Shown: positions 1 through 9,320 of the stretch, one piece after another
Layout of the letters: the number at the start of each line of letters is the position of its first letter
Numbering within the stretch: the stretch's first letter is position 1
Source of the DNA: Streptomyces neyagawaensis
GTDB lineage: Bacteria > Actinomycetota > Actinomycetes > Streptomycetales > Streptomycetaceae
Assembly (NCBI RefSeq): GCF_023516595.1
Contig: NZ_JAMGBG010000173.1
Location: 1 to 47,583, forward strand
Length of the DNA: 47,583 nt
Direction: 5' to 3'
Notes under the pieces: generated by a model
Databases searched by the model: none
Seen by the model: only the letters and a program-made list of their open reading frames with translations
What the model was told of the DNA's origin: nothing
Program-made: the position numbers and the translations under genes

Positions 1-1
1 C

Positions 2-1717
2 GCCCGGCCCGCCCTCGGCGCCGACGCCCTCGCAGCGGCCCGCGCGCTGCTGGCCGCCGGGCGGATCGTCGCCGTCAAGGGCCTCGGCGGCTACCACCTG
101 GCGTGCGACGCCGGCGACGCGACCGCCGTCGACACCCTGCGCGCCCGCAAGGCACGCGGCGGCAAGCCGTTCGCGGTGATGTGCGCGGACCTCGACACCG
201 TACGGCGGATCGCCGCCGTCTCCGCGGCCGAGGCGGCGACGCTCACCGGCCCCCGGCGTCCCATCGTCCTGCTGCGGCCGCGCGCCGGGCAGGGGGTGCT
301 CGCGCCCGGGGTGTGCCCCGGCAGCCCGCACCTCGGCGTGATGCTGCCGTACACCCCGCTGCACACGCTGCTGTTCGGGCTGCCCGGCGATCCGCCGGGA
401 CCGCGCGTGCTGGTGATGACGAGCGGCAACCGCTCGGGGGAACCGATCGTCACGGACGACGACGAGGCGCTGACCAGGCTGGCGGGGCTCGCGGACGCCT
501 GGCTCGCCCATGACCGGGAGGTCTCCGCGCCCTGCGACGACTCCCTGCTGCGGGTGCGCGTCGACGGCACCGAGCAGGTGTTGCGCCGCTCCCGCGGGTA
601 CGTGCCCCGCCCGCTGCGGCTGCCGGTGGCGGTGCGGCCCGCGCTCGCGGTGGGCGGCGATCTGAAGAACGCCCTGTGCGTCGGCGAGGGCGACCAGGCG
701 TGGTTCGGCCCGCACATCGGCGACATGGGCGACCTGACCACCCTGGAGGCGGCCCGCAGGGCGGAGACGCGGATGCGGAGCCTGACCGGCGTCAGCCCCG
801 AGCTGGTCGCCGCGGACCGGCACCCCGGATACCACTCCACGCGTTGGGCCGCCCGGCTGGCCGGGGGCAGACCCGTGCTGGTCCAGCACCACCACGCGCA
901 CATCGCGTCGGCGATGGCCGAGCACGGCCTCGACGGCACGACGCCCGTCATCGGCGTCGCGTTCGACGGCACGGGCTACGGCGACGACGGCACCGTCTGG
1001 GGCGGTGAGGTCCTGCTCGCCGACTACGCGGGCCACCGGCGCCTCGCCCATCTGGCCCCGGCCCCGCTGCCGGGCGGCGACGCGGGTGTGGCGAACCCCT
1101 GCCGTCTCGCGCTGGCCCGGCTGTGGGCGGCGGGCCTGCCGTGGGACCCCGACCTGCCCTGCACGACCGCCTGCACCCGCGAGGAACTTCACGTGCTGGA
1201 ACGGCAGTTGACGCGCGGGCTGGCCTGTGTGGCGACCTCCAGCATGGGCCGTCTCTTCGACGCCGTGTCGTCCCTCGCCGGTGTGTGCCACCGCGCGGGG
1301 TACGAGGCGCAGGCCGCCCTGGAGCTGGAGGCCGCCGCGGCCTCGGTCTGGGACGCGGACACCTCGGCGTACGCCTTCGGCATCGGCGACGGCGTGTGGG
1401 ACCCCGCTCCCGTGCTGGGCGCGCTCGTCGCCGACCTGCGCCGGGGCACCCCGCCCGCGGTCCTCGCGGCGCGCTTCCACCGGGGCGTCGCACGGGCCGT
1501 CGTGGAGCTCTGCGGACGGGCGCGCCGGGACACCGGCCTTGCCGTCGTCGCGCTGAGCGGCGGCGTCTTCGCCAACGCCCTGCTGGAGGAGGAGTGCGCG
1601 CGGCTGCTGGCCGGGGCGGGCTTCACGGTGCTGCGGCACGGCGAGGTCCCGCCGAACGACGGCGGGCTGGCCCTCGGCCAACTGGTGGTCGCGGCTCACC
1701 GACGACAAGAGGAGTGA
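2..1717 (+). CDS. hypF: HypF carbamoyltransferase, 5' end cut by window edge
   Basis: HypF makes the thiocarbamate on HypE that becomes the cyanide ligands of the [NiFe] site. The reading frame is open from nt 2. The visible part starts inside the YrdC-like domain (KGLGGYHLACDA, then RKARGGKPFAVM) and continues into the Kae1-like domain, with HHHAHIASAMAEH, a DGTGYGDDGTVWGGE metal/ATP loop, GYEAQAALELEA and the C-terminal LSGGVFANALL. The N-terminal acylphosphatase and zinc-finger parts must lie to the left of the window. The stop is 3 nt before hypC, so it is the first visible gene of a hypFCDE operon. The identity is secure; the true start cannot be seen. Confidence 0.95.
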   Translation, partial: ARPALGADALAAARALLAAGRIVAVKGLGGYHLACDAGDATAVDTLRARKARGGKPFAVMCADLDTVRRIAAVSAAEAATLTGPRRPIVLLRPRAGQGVLAPGVCPGSPHLGVMLPYTPLHTLLFGLPGDPPGPRVLVMTSGNRSGEPIVTDDDEALTRLAGLADAWLAHDREVSAPCDDSLLRVRVDGTEQVLRRSRGYVPRPLRLPVAVRPALAVGGDLKNALCVGEGDQAWFGPHIGDMGDLTTLEAARRAETRMRSLTGVSPELVAADRHPGYHSTRWAARLAGGRPVLVQHHHAHIASAMAEHGLDGTTPVIGVAFDGTGYGDDGTVWGGEVLLADYAGHRRLAHLAPAPLPGGDAGVANPCRLALARLWAAGLPWDPDLPCTTACTREELHVLERQLTRGLACVATSSMGRLFDAVSSLAGVCHRAGYEAQAALELEAAAASVWDADTSAYAFGIGDGVWDPAPVLGALVADLRRGTPPAVLAARFHRGVARAVVELCGRARRDTGLAVVALSGGVFANALLEEECARLLAGAGFTVLRHGEVPPNDGGLALGQLVVAAHRRQEE

Positions 1718-1720
1718 CCC

Positions 1721-1998
1721 ATGTGTTTGGCAGTGCCCGGCAAGGTCGTGGCCATCGACGACAGCGCCGACCCCCTCACCGGGCTGATCGACTTCGGCGG
1801 TGTGCAGAAGCAGGCGTGTCTGGAGTACGTGCCCGATGTGCGCGTCGGTGAGTACGTCATCGTGCACGTCGGGTTCGCGCTCCAGCGCCTTGACGAGGAG
1901 TCGGCCCTGGCCTCCTTGAAGCTCTTCGAGGAACTGGGGCTGCTGGAGGAGGAGTTCGGCGACGCCTGGGAGCAGGCGGCGAAGGAGGCGGGAACCCC

Positions 1999-2002
<4 letters not shown>
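1721..2002 (+). CDS. hypC: HypC/HybG-type hydrogenase maturation chaperone
   Basis: This small OB-fold chaperone carries the Fe(CN)2CO unit with HypD and delivers it to the hydrogenase large-subunit precursor. The 93-aa product begins MCLAVPGKV, the family signature in which Cys2 becomes the iron-binding residue after Met removal. Its length is typical. An AGAGG-type ribosome site lies just upstream (about 1708-1714). Its TGA overlaps the GTG of hypD (GTGA, 1999-2002), which indicates translational coupling. The position between hypF and hypD fits the standard maturation operon. Confidence 0.95.
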
Positions 2003-3136
<1,134 letters not shown>

Positions 3137-3144
<8 letters not shown>

Positions 3145-4207
3145 ACAACTCGCCGATGTGGTCGATCCGTCCGCCTGGACCTGTCCCGCTCCCCTGCGCG
3201 ACCAGCCGGTCGTCGTCATGGGGCACGGCGGAGGGGGCGCGCTGTCGGCGGAACTGGTGGAGCAGGTCTTCGCCCCCGCCTACGGCAACGCCGTCCTGGC
3301 CTCGCTCGCCGACTCCGCCGTCCTCGAACTGGGCGGCGCGCGGCTGGCGTTCTCCACCGACTCCTATGTGGTCCGGCCACTGTTCTTCCCCGGCGGCTGC
3401 CTGGGTGACCTCGCGGTCAATGGCACCGTCAACGACCTGGCGATGAGCGGTGCCCGGCCCGCGTACCTGTCCGCCGCCTTCGTACTGGAGGAGGGCGTGG
3501 AGCTGACGGTCGTGGAGCGGATCGCGCGCGCCATGGGGGCGGCGGCCGGGGCCGCAGGTGTCATGGTCGCCACCGGGGACACCAAGGTGGTGGAGTCCGG
3601 GCACGGCGACGGGGTGTATGTCACCACCGCCGGTGTGGGCCTCGTCCCGGACGGCGTGGACATCCGGCCGCAGCGGGCACGGCCGGGTGACGCGGTCATC
3701 GTCAGCGGGCCGATCGGTCTGCACGGGGTGGCGATCATGAGCGTGCGGGAGGGACTGGAGTTCGGGGTGGACGTCGCCAGCGACACGGCGCCGCTCGCGG
3801 ATCTGGTCGCGGCGATGCTGGCCGTCACCCCCGACATCCATGTGCTGCGCGATCCCACCAGGGGCGGCCTCGCGGCCTCACTCAACGAGATCGCCCGTGC
3901 CTCCGGGACCGGCGTCCGGCTCCAGGAGCGCGCGATTCCGGTGCCGGACGCGGTGGCCAACGCCTGCGGTTTCCTCGGGCTCGACCCGCTCTACGTCGCC
4001 AACGAGGGCCGCCTGGTGGCGTTCGTGCCGCCGTCGGCGGCGGAGGAGGTGCTGGCGGCGATGCGCGCCCATCCGCAGGGCGCCGGGGCCACGTTGATCG
4101 GCGAGTGCGTCGCCGACCATCCGGGGATGGTCGTGGTCGCCACCGGTCTCGGCGGCACACGGGTGGTGGACCTGCCGCTCGGCGAGCAACTGCCGCGCAT
4201 CTGCTGA
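3137..4207 (+). CDS. hypE: HypE, carbamoyl dehydratase
   Basis: HypE dehydrates the carbamoyl group on its C-terminal cysteine to a thiocyanate that donates CN to iron. The 356-aa product has the PurM/AIR-synthase fold, with a glycine-rich N-terminal segment (MGHGGGGALSAEL), the ATP-site NDLAMSG and GDTKVV motifs, and DPTRGGLA. It ends exactly in the conserved PRIC tail carrying the modified Cys. The chosen start is TTG at 3137, inside the end of hypD, preceded by GGAGGAG; an unusual initiator but the only one giving the full N-terminus. It is the last gene of the rightward maturation operon. Confidence 0.95.
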
Positions 4208-4219
4208 GGAGGACGACGT

Positions 4220-4254
4220 CCGGGGGCCCCGCCGGTACCCGACGGGGCCCCCGG
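4220..4254. terminator. GC-rich hairpin between convergent hypE and hypA
   Basis: A 12-bp perfect stem (arms 4220-4231 and 4243-4254, core GGGGGCCCCG) encloses an 11-nt loop, 12 nt after the hypE stop and 58 nt beyond the hypA stop. There is no T-tract, as is usual for Streptomyces. It probably ends both converging operons. Confidence 0.7.
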
Positions 4255-4312
4255 GCTGTGCGGTGGCCGGTGTCGACCCCGTGTCATGCGGTGGCCGGTG
4301 CCGGTCCTCGGA

Positions 4313-4669
4313 CTACGCGGTGGCCGGGGCCGGCTCGATCGCGGTGATCTCCAGTTCCCGGCCGCTGCGCAGCTCGGTGGAGGGCCGGTCGCAGCGCGGG
4401 CACCAGAAGAACGGCGGCATGCCCACCGCGAACTCCTCGGCGCACGGGCCGCACCAGGCCTGTGCCGGGACCTGCTCGACCTGGAGCCGGGCCCCGGCGA
4501 GGGCGGTGCCGTCACGGGCCACCTCGAAGGCGAAGCCGAGGGCGTCGGGGACGACGCCCGCCAGCTCCCCGACCCGGACGGTCACCGCCGAGACGGAGTC
4601 CGTGCCGTCCGCACGGGCCATCTCATCGGCCCGTTCGATGATCGCGGTCGCGATCGACAGTTCGTGCAC
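4313..4669 (-). CDS. hypA: HypA, nickel-delivery zinc protein
   Basis: HypA hands nickel to the hydrogenase large subunit, usually with the GTPase HypB. The 118-aa product starts MHE, whose Met-His-Glu N-terminus supplies nickel ligands. It carries the structural zinc site as two CxxC motifs (C73/C76 in CGPC, C90/C93 in CPRC). It is the last gene of the leftward hydrogenase operon, 7 nt after a small membrane-protein gene. Separation from hypCDE, on the opposite strand, is a notable layout. No hypB is present in the window. Confidence 0.93.
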   Translation of the reverse strand: MHELSIATAIIERADEMARADGTDSVSAVTVRVGELAGVVPDALGFAFEVARDGTALAGARLQVEQVPAQAWCGPCAEEFAVGMPPFFWCPRCDRPSTELRSGRELEITAIEPAPATA

Positions 4670-4676
4670 GGTCGGC

Positions 4677-4883
4677 TCACGGATACCGGTGCCCGGCGCG
4701 GAAGCCGCCGGCCATCCGCCAGATCCGCGCCTCGCGCCGCAGGCTGGGCAGCTCCGACAGGAGCAGCGCCAGGGCCAGACCGCCGACCATGGCGGCCTCG
4801 GCCATCAGGACCCGCTGTCCGGTCATCCCGCCGCGTCCGCGGTGGGCGGCGGCGGGCCTTCGTGCACGCATGTACGTCATCAT
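4677..4883 (-). CDS. Small single-span membrane protein of the hydrogenase operon
   Basis: A short protein with a basic N-terminus, one hydrophobic segment (AEAAMVGGLALALLLSEL) and a basic tail (RREARIWRMAGGF). This is the layout of a one-span membrane protein with a cytoplasmic positive C-terminus. The start is ambiguous. ATG 4883 (MMTYMRARRP) has GGGAG nine nt upstream and is preferred; an earlier in-frame ATG at 4907 overlaps the preceding stop (ATGA) and would give 76 aa. It resembles short uncharacterised DUF proteins found beside actinobacterial hydrogenases, but no function is recognised. It could anchor or stabilise the hydrogenase at the membrane (inference). Confidence 0.6.
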   Translation of the reverse strand: MMTYMRARRPAAAHRGRGGMTGQRVLMAEAAMVGGLALALLLSELPSLRREARIWRMAGGFRAGHRYP

Positions 4884-4903
4884 TGCGGCGACTCCCTGCT
4901 GTC

Positions 4904-5110
4904 TCATCCCGGTGAGATGTTCGGCATGGTCTCCGCGAGGGTGTCATGCCGCTTCCATTGGATCCCGGTGGAACGGCGCGCGTCGGCGGTGCCGTCCTCG
5001 TGGTGTCCCTTCTGGTCCTTGTACGGTCCCCGGTTGCCCTGGTGCATACCGGTGACGTGCCGGGGCGTGTCGGGCCTGGCCTGGGCCCGGCCCACTCTGA
5101 TGCTGCCCAT
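4904..5110 (-). CDS. Unrecognised 68-aa polar protein of the hydrogenase operon
   Basis: A 68-aa frame starts at ATG 5110 with a strong ribosome site (AAGGAG, 8 nt upstream). Its TGA overlaps the upstream ATG of the next gene (ATGA, 4904-4907). The product is basic, polar and lacks hydrophobic stretches, with Gly, His, Arg and Lys throughout (for example GNRGPYKDQKGHHEDGT). The position inside the operon, between the DUF5947 gene and the small membrane gene, and the good ribosome site support it as real despite its size. I recognise no domain. Confidence 0.6.
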   Translation of the reverse strand: MGSIRVGRAQARPDTPRHVTGMHQGNRGPYKDQKGHHEDGTADARRSTGIQWKRHDTLAETMPNISPG

Positions 5111-5151
5111 CGGTGTTCTCCTTCCTCGCCTCCGACCTGCGGAGTGCGTGG

Positions 5152-5748
5152 TCATGACCGCTCGGTGAGGTCCTCGAAGAATTCCTCGACGGCGGGCCAG
5201 ACCCGGCCTCCGCCGGACAAGCCGCGCCACTCGCGGCGTACGAGGGCGACCATGCGGTAGCAGTCGTCGATCGGCACGATCCAGTGGTGGTCGAGGCCGT
5301 GGACGGTGTTCACCAGGAGGGCCTCCACATCGGGTTCCATGCCGGCGAGCGGCGGGCATGTCCCGGTCAGCTCCTTCCAGGCCGAGGCGTCCACCTCCCA
5401 CCGCATGGCGCCCGCGGGGCTCGGGCCCTCGGCGGTGACCGTGCCGTCGGTCCGGGGCACGAAGAACACCAGGCCGACCGGCACCCCCAGGACGGCGGTG
5501 TCCAGGTGGGGCAGCCGGACCCGGCGCCGGGGCACGAGCCGGTGGTGGCCCTCCGCCGCCTTGGCGTCGGCGAACAGCACCGAGCAGGGGCCGCACACGC
5601 AGCGCACCTCCGCCTGCCCGGTGTCGTAGAGGTGGGCGTGCTCGTCGGCGACCGGTGCGGCGCACAGGTCGCACACCTCCGCCCCGGCCGCCGTGGCGCG
5701 GTCGGCCGAGGAACGGATGAGGCGGGCCAGCGCACCCTCGGTGCTCAT
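5152..5748 (-). CDS. DUF5947-family protein of the hydrogenase operon
   Basis: A 198-aa soluble protein starting at ATG 5748, whose ATGA overlaps the stop of the NifU-like gene. An N-terminal zinc-binding-like region has CDLC (about residues 26-29) and CVCGPC (about 49-54), followed by a mixed alpha/beta body with LGVPVGLVFFV and HHWIVPIDDCYRMVALVRREW. This matches the DUF5947 family that accompanies group 1h hydrogenases in Streptomyces. Its biochemical role is unknown; the four cysteines suggest metal binding or a role in maturation. Identity as a DUF is likely; function is inference. Confidence 0.75.
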   Translation of the reverse strand: MSTEGALARLIRSSADRATAAGAEVCDLCAAPVADEHAHLYDTGQAEVRCVCGPCSVLFADAKAAEGHHRLVPRRRVRLPHLDTAVLGVPVGLVFFVPRTDGTVTAEGPSPAGAMRWEVDASAWKELTGTCPPLAGMEPDVEALLVNTVHGLDHHWIVPIDDCYRMVALVRREWRGLSGGGRVWPAVEEFFEDLTERS

Positions 5749-6305
5749 GGGGCAACCCGGCGCTTGAGCGTGGTCAGCGGCACGAACGCGGGGGCCGGGG
5801 CCTCCGGGACCGGTTCCACCGCCGTCAGCTCGGGAGCCATGGCGAGCACCGCTTCGCGGACGGCGGCACTCACGTCGTCGCCGCCGCCTCCTCCGCCGCA
5901 CCCGGATCCGCAGCCGCCGCCCGACGTCAGCCGTACCCGGGCCACCTCCCCCTCCATTCCGGCCCATTCGACGTCGCCGCCGCGTTCCCGCACGGCGGGC
6001 CGCAGGCGTTCGACCGCGCGGGCCGCCCGCTGCTCGGGGGGCTCGGGGTGGATGTCGTGCAGCACCAGCAGATGGCCGAGCAGCTCGTCGTCGGCGAGGC
6101 GTTCGGCGAGCGGCGCGTCCGCCTGGTCCAGGACGCGGGCCAGGGCCTCGCCGTAGACCTCGGTGAGCAGCCGTACCGCGTCGGTCGCCGCGCGTGCGGC
6201 GGGGCCGGGCGCGGACTCGACCTCCTCCAGCAGCGCGTCGAGGCGGGCCAGCCGGGCCTCGACATCGGGGTCCGCGAGCCGTGCGGGGGCGGCGGCCTCA
6301 GCCAT
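5745..6305 (-). CDS. NifU-like protein with an altered cysteine motif
   Basis: A 186-aa protein. The N-terminal two thirds are helical (LDALLEEVESAPGPA, LADDELLGHLLVLHDIHP). The C-terminal part follows the NifU C-terminal-domain pattern of beta strand, Cys motif, helix and strand (VARVRLTSGGG, then AAVREAVLAMAPELTAVEPV). The usual CxxC of NifU/Nfu scaffolds is replaced by CGSGC within a poly-glycine run (about residues 129-145). It starts inside the end of hhyL (8-nt overlap) and its stop overlaps the DUF5947 start. A likely role is Fe-S supply to the hydrogenase small subunit, but the altered motif makes this an inference. Confidence 0.75.
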   Translation of the reverse strand: MAEAAAPARLADPDVEARLARLDALLEEVESAPGPAARAATDAVRLLTEVYGEALARVLDQADAPLAERLADDELLGHLLVLHDIHPEPPEQRAARAVERLRPAVRERGGDVEWAGMEGEVARVRLTSGGGCGSGCGGGGGGDDVSAAVREAVLAMAPELTAVEPVPEAPAPAFVPLTTLKRRVAP

Positions 6306-8091
6306 GGTTCGCCCCGTACGTCGGCGAGTGGAGCGTGGTCAGCGTCTTGCCCTTGCCGACGTACATGTGGACGCCGCACGGCAGACAGGGATCGAAGCTG
6401 CGGACGGTGCGCATGATGTCGATGCCCTTGAAGTCGTCGGGACCGTTCTCCTCGAAGATCGGCTGGCCCTGGACGGCGTCCTCGTACGGGCCGGGGGTGC
6501 CGAACTTGTCGCGAGGGCTCGCGTTCCACGGGGTGGGCGGGTACGGGTGGTAGTTGGCGATCTTCTTGTCCTTGATGACCAGGTGGTGGGAGAGGACGCC
6601 GCGCACGGCCTCGTGGAAGCCGCAGCCGATCGCCTCGTCGGGCACCTCGAAGTTCTCGAACACCTTGGTCTCGCCGGCCCGCACCAGGCCCATGGCCTCC
6701 TCCAGGAACTGGAGGGCCATCGCGGCCGCGTAGGCGACGAAGTACGGCCGGGCGCGGTCGCGTTCGATGGTGTTGCTCCACTGCGGGATGCGCCACTCGA
6801 AGGTCGTCTCCGGGAGCGTCTCGCCCTTGGGCAGGGAGATGCGCACGCTGTGGCCGGTGGCCTTGACGTACGGGGTGTCGACGAGGCCGCTCAGCGCGGT
6901 CGACCACAGGCGGGCGAGGGGGCCGCCGCCGGTGTCGAGGGCGAGGTGGTCCCCGGTGCGCGGGTCGAGCCAGCGGGGGCTCATGACCCAGCTGTACTTG
7001 TCGTCGAAGTTCCGCTTCTGCGGCACCGGGACGGTGGTCTGGTTCCACGGGTGGCGCATGTCGACGGGGTTGCCGAGCGGGTCGTGGGTGACGAACGGCT
7101 TCTCGTTGACCCAGTCCTCGTAGTACGAGCTGCCCAGCATGATGCGCAGGCCGAGGTTGATGTCGATGAGGTTGTTGGTGACGAGCTCGCCGTCGACGAT
7201 GACGCCCGGGGTGACGTACATCTGCTTGCCCCAGGTGTTCATCGTCTCGTAGCGGTAGTCGACGGTCATGGGATCCTGGAAGGCGCCCCAGCAGCCCAGC
7301 AGGATGCGGCGGCGGCCGACCTCCTCGTAGCCGGGCAGCGCCTCGTAGAAGAAGTCGAAGACGTCGTCGTTCATGGCGACGGCCTTCTTCACGAAGTCGA
7401 TGACCCGCATGAGGCGACTGAGGTAGTCGGTGAAGGTGGTCGGCTGCGGCATCGTGCCGACGCCGCCCGGGTACAGCGTGGACGGGTGGACGTGCCGCCC
7501 CTCCATGAGGCAGAACATCTCACGGGTGATGCGGCTGACCTTCAGGGCCTCCTTGTACACCTCACCCTCGAAGGGGTTGAAGGCCCGCATGATGTCGGCG
7601 ATCGTCCGGTAGCCGTGGATGTCGCCGCGGGGTGCCGAGGTGGCCTCGGCGCGGGCCAGCACACCGGGGTTGGTGGACTTGACCATCGCCTCGCAGAAGT
7701 CCACGAAGACCAGGTTGTCCTGGAAGATCGTGTGGTCGAAGATGTACTCCGCCGCCTCGCCGAGGTTGACGATGTAGTCGGCCAGCGGGGGCGGCTTGAC
7801 GCCGTAGGCCATCTGCTGGGCGTAGTCGGAGCAGGTGGTGTGGTTGTCGCCGCAGATGCCGCAGATCCGGGACGTGATGAAGCCCGCGTCGCGGGGGTCC
7901 TTGCCCTTCATGAACACCGAGTAGCCGCGGAACAGCGACGAGGTGCTGTGGCATTCCACGACTTCCCGGTTGGCGAAGTCGATCTTCGTGTAGATGCCCA
8001 GGTTCCCGATGATCCGGGTGATCGGATCCCAGGACATGTCCACGAGTTGTGGCGGCTTGCGCTCGGTGGGCCGGGCCTCGGTGGTGGTCAT
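6298..8091 (-). CDS. hhyL: Group 1h [NiFe]-hydrogenase large subunit
   Basis: The catalytic subunit that oxidises H2, in this group with very high affinity (atmospheric H2). In 597 aa the four nickel-binding cysteines are in RICGICGDNH (C77, C80) and DPCLPCGVH (C569, C572). The sequence around them (SFDPCLPCGVHMYVG) is the actinobacterial 1h type. Twenty-two residues follow His575, so a maturation endopeptidase is probably needed; none is encoded nearby. A purine-rich GAGGGG lies about 11 nt before the ATG. It lies downstream of hhyS after a 139-nt spacer and overlaps the NifU-like gene. Confidence 0.95.
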   Translation of the reverse strand: MTTTEARPTERKPPQLVDMSWDPITRIIGNLGIYTKIDFANREVVECHSTSSLFRGYSVFMKGKDPRDAGFITSRICGICGDNHTTCSDYAQQMAYGVKPPPLADYIVNLGEAAEYIFDHTIFQDNLVFVDFCEAMVKSTNPGVLARAEATSAPRGDIHGYRTIADIMRAFNPFEGEVYKEALKVSRITREMFCLMEGRHVHPSTLYPGGVGTMPQPTTFTDYLSRLMRVIDFVKKAVAMNDDVFDFFYEALPGYEEVGRRRILLGCWGAFQDPMTVDYRYETMNTWGKQMYVTPGVIVDGELVTNNLIDINLGLRIMLGSSYYEDWVNEKPFVTHDPLGNPVDMRHPWNQTTVPVPQKRNFDDKYSWVMSPRWLDPRTGDHLALDTGGGPLARLWSTALSGLVDTPYVKATGHSVRISLPKGETLPETTFEWRIPQWSNTIERDRARPYFVAYAAAMALQFLEEAMGLVRAGETKVFENFEVPDEAIGCGFHEAVRGVLSHHLVIKDKKIANYHPYPPTPWNASPRDKFGTPGPYEDAVQGQPIFEENGPDDFKGIDIMRTVRSFDPCLPCGVHMYVGKGKTLTTLHSPTYGANHG

Positions 8092-8230
8092 GTGCGGTGC
8101 TGCCCCTCGCTGTCGGCGTGGTGTGGGTGGGGGTCCGGTGGTGCATGGGGGTGTAGGGGGTGCCTTGGGGTGTTGGGGGGGCCGCGGGTGGTCGGTCCCG
8201 CGGGCGGTGGGACGCGGTGCGCCCGGTGTG
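8092..8230 (-). promoter_or_regulatory. C-rich inter-subunit spacer with G-quadruplex motif
   Basis: The 139-nt gap between hhyS and hhyL is much longer than the other gaps of this operon. On the + strand it holds four G-runs (8147-8151, 8156-8160, 8167-8170, 8175-8181) with 4-6 nt loops, a G-quadruplex pattern on the template strand. The mRNA would be C-rich and G-poor, like a Rho-utilisation tract. A CCGCGGG-N8-CCCGCGG dyad is at 8182-8203. No gene is seen here. Confidence 0.5.
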
Positions 8231-9319
8231 TCAGGGGCGGTAGCGCGGGTTGTAGCCGCTGGTGAGCTTGCGCTTGTTGTGGCGCCACCTCGGCTCGTGG
8301 TTCACCAGCTCGTTGGTCATGCCGCGCAGTCGGCGGATGACCGCGCCGTACGGCTTGATGGCGAGCGACGACAGGGTGCCGCCCGGCGGCTCGTCCATGA
8401 ACGGCATGAACGCGTCGGGGAAGCCGGGCATGGTGCAGCCGATGCAGATGCCGCCGACGTTCGGGCAGCCGCCGATGCCGGCCATCCAGCCGCGCTTGGG
8501 CACGTTGCAGTTGACCACGGGCCCCCAACAGCCGGTCTTCACCAGGCACTTGGGCGAGTTGTAGTCCTTGGCGAAGCCGGCCTGCTCGTAGTACGAGCCC
8601 CGGTCGCAGCCCTCGTGGACCGTCTTGCCGAACAGCCACTGCGGGCGCAGCATGTGGTCCAGCGGGGGCGGGGGCGCGGAACCGGCCGCGTGGTAGAGGA
8701 CCCAGACCAGGACCTCCATGAAGTTCTCGGGCTGGATCGGGCAGCCGGGCACGTTGACCACGGGCAGCCCGCCCTGGGAGGTGTAGTCCCAGCCCAGGTA
8801 GTCGGCGAGGCCCATGCAGCCGGTCGGGTTGCCGGACATGGCGTGGATGCCACCGAAGGTGGCGCACGTGCCGGCGGCGACCACCGCCCAGGCCTTCGGG
8901 GCGAGTTGGTCGATCCACCAGTTGAGGGTCTGTGGCTCACCGGTCTCCGGGTCGTTGCCGAAGGACGTCCAGTAGCCGTCGCCCTCGATGATGTTCTGGT
9001 TGGGGATCGAGCCCTCGATGACGAGGATGAAGGGGGCCAGGTCGCCGCGTGCCGCCGCCCGGTAGGGGGCGAGGAAGTCCTCGCCGCCCAGGCTGGGGGA
9101 CAGCACCTTGTTGACGAGGTTCACCTTCGGCAGGCCGGGGATCAGCCCGAGGACCACGTCCTCGATGGAGGGCTGGCCCGCGGCGGTCAGCGAGACGGTG
9201 TCGCCGTCACAGCTCATGCCTTCGGAGATCCACAGGATCGTGATCTCGTCGAAGCCCTCGCGGTCCTCGCCGCGGCTGGGTTCCTCGCTGACGTCGGTGG
9301 TACTGCTGCTGGTGGTCAT
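8231..9319 (-). CDS. hhyS: Group 1h [NiFe]-hydrogenase small subunit
   Basis: The iron-sulfur electron-transfer subunit, 362 aa. There is no twin-arginine signal; the N-terminus is short and acidic, typical of group 1h enzymes. The proximal-cluster region reads EGMSCDGDT (C37, D38, D40) in place of the classic ECTGCxE, matching the three-Cys, one-Asp ligation known from the actinobacterial-type enzyme. Medial and distal motifs include GTCATFGG, VPGCP, HEGCDRG, PKCLVKTGC and GGICIGC. ATG 9319 has GGAGG 8 nt upstream, inside the end of the preceding gene, which stops 1 nt away, so the two are probably coupled. Confidence 0.95.
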   Translation of the reverse strand: MTTSSSTTDVSEEPSRGEDREGFDEITILWISEGMSCDGDTVSLTAAGQPSIEDVVLGLIPGLPKVNLVNKVLSPSLGGEDFLAPYRAAARGDLAPFILVIEGSIPNQNIIEGDGYWTSFGNDPETGEPQTLNWWIDQLAPKAWAVVAAGTCATFGGIHAMSGNPTGCMGLADYLGWDYTSQGGLPVVNVPGCPIQPENFMEVLVWVLYHAAGSAPPPPLDHMLRPQWLFGKTVHEGCDRGSYYEQAGFAKDYNSPKCLVKTGCWGPVVNCNVPKRGWMAGIGGCPNVGGICIGCTMPGFPDAFMPFMDEPPGGTLSSLAIKPYGAVIRRLRGMTNELVNHEPRWRHNKRKLTSGYNPRYRP

Positions 9320-9320
9320 G

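Noticed and set aside
948..1626. Long antisense frames opposite hypF
   Set aside because: They are Arg/Pro-rich shadow frames of high-GC coding sequence, with no ribosome sites and strong overlap with the well-supported hypF.
6163..8265. 700-aa frame on the + strand over the hydrogenase large subunit
   Set aside because: It is the complement shadow of hhyL; its Val/Gly/Asp-rich repetitive composition and lack of any domain contrast with the clear hydrogenase motifs on the other strand.
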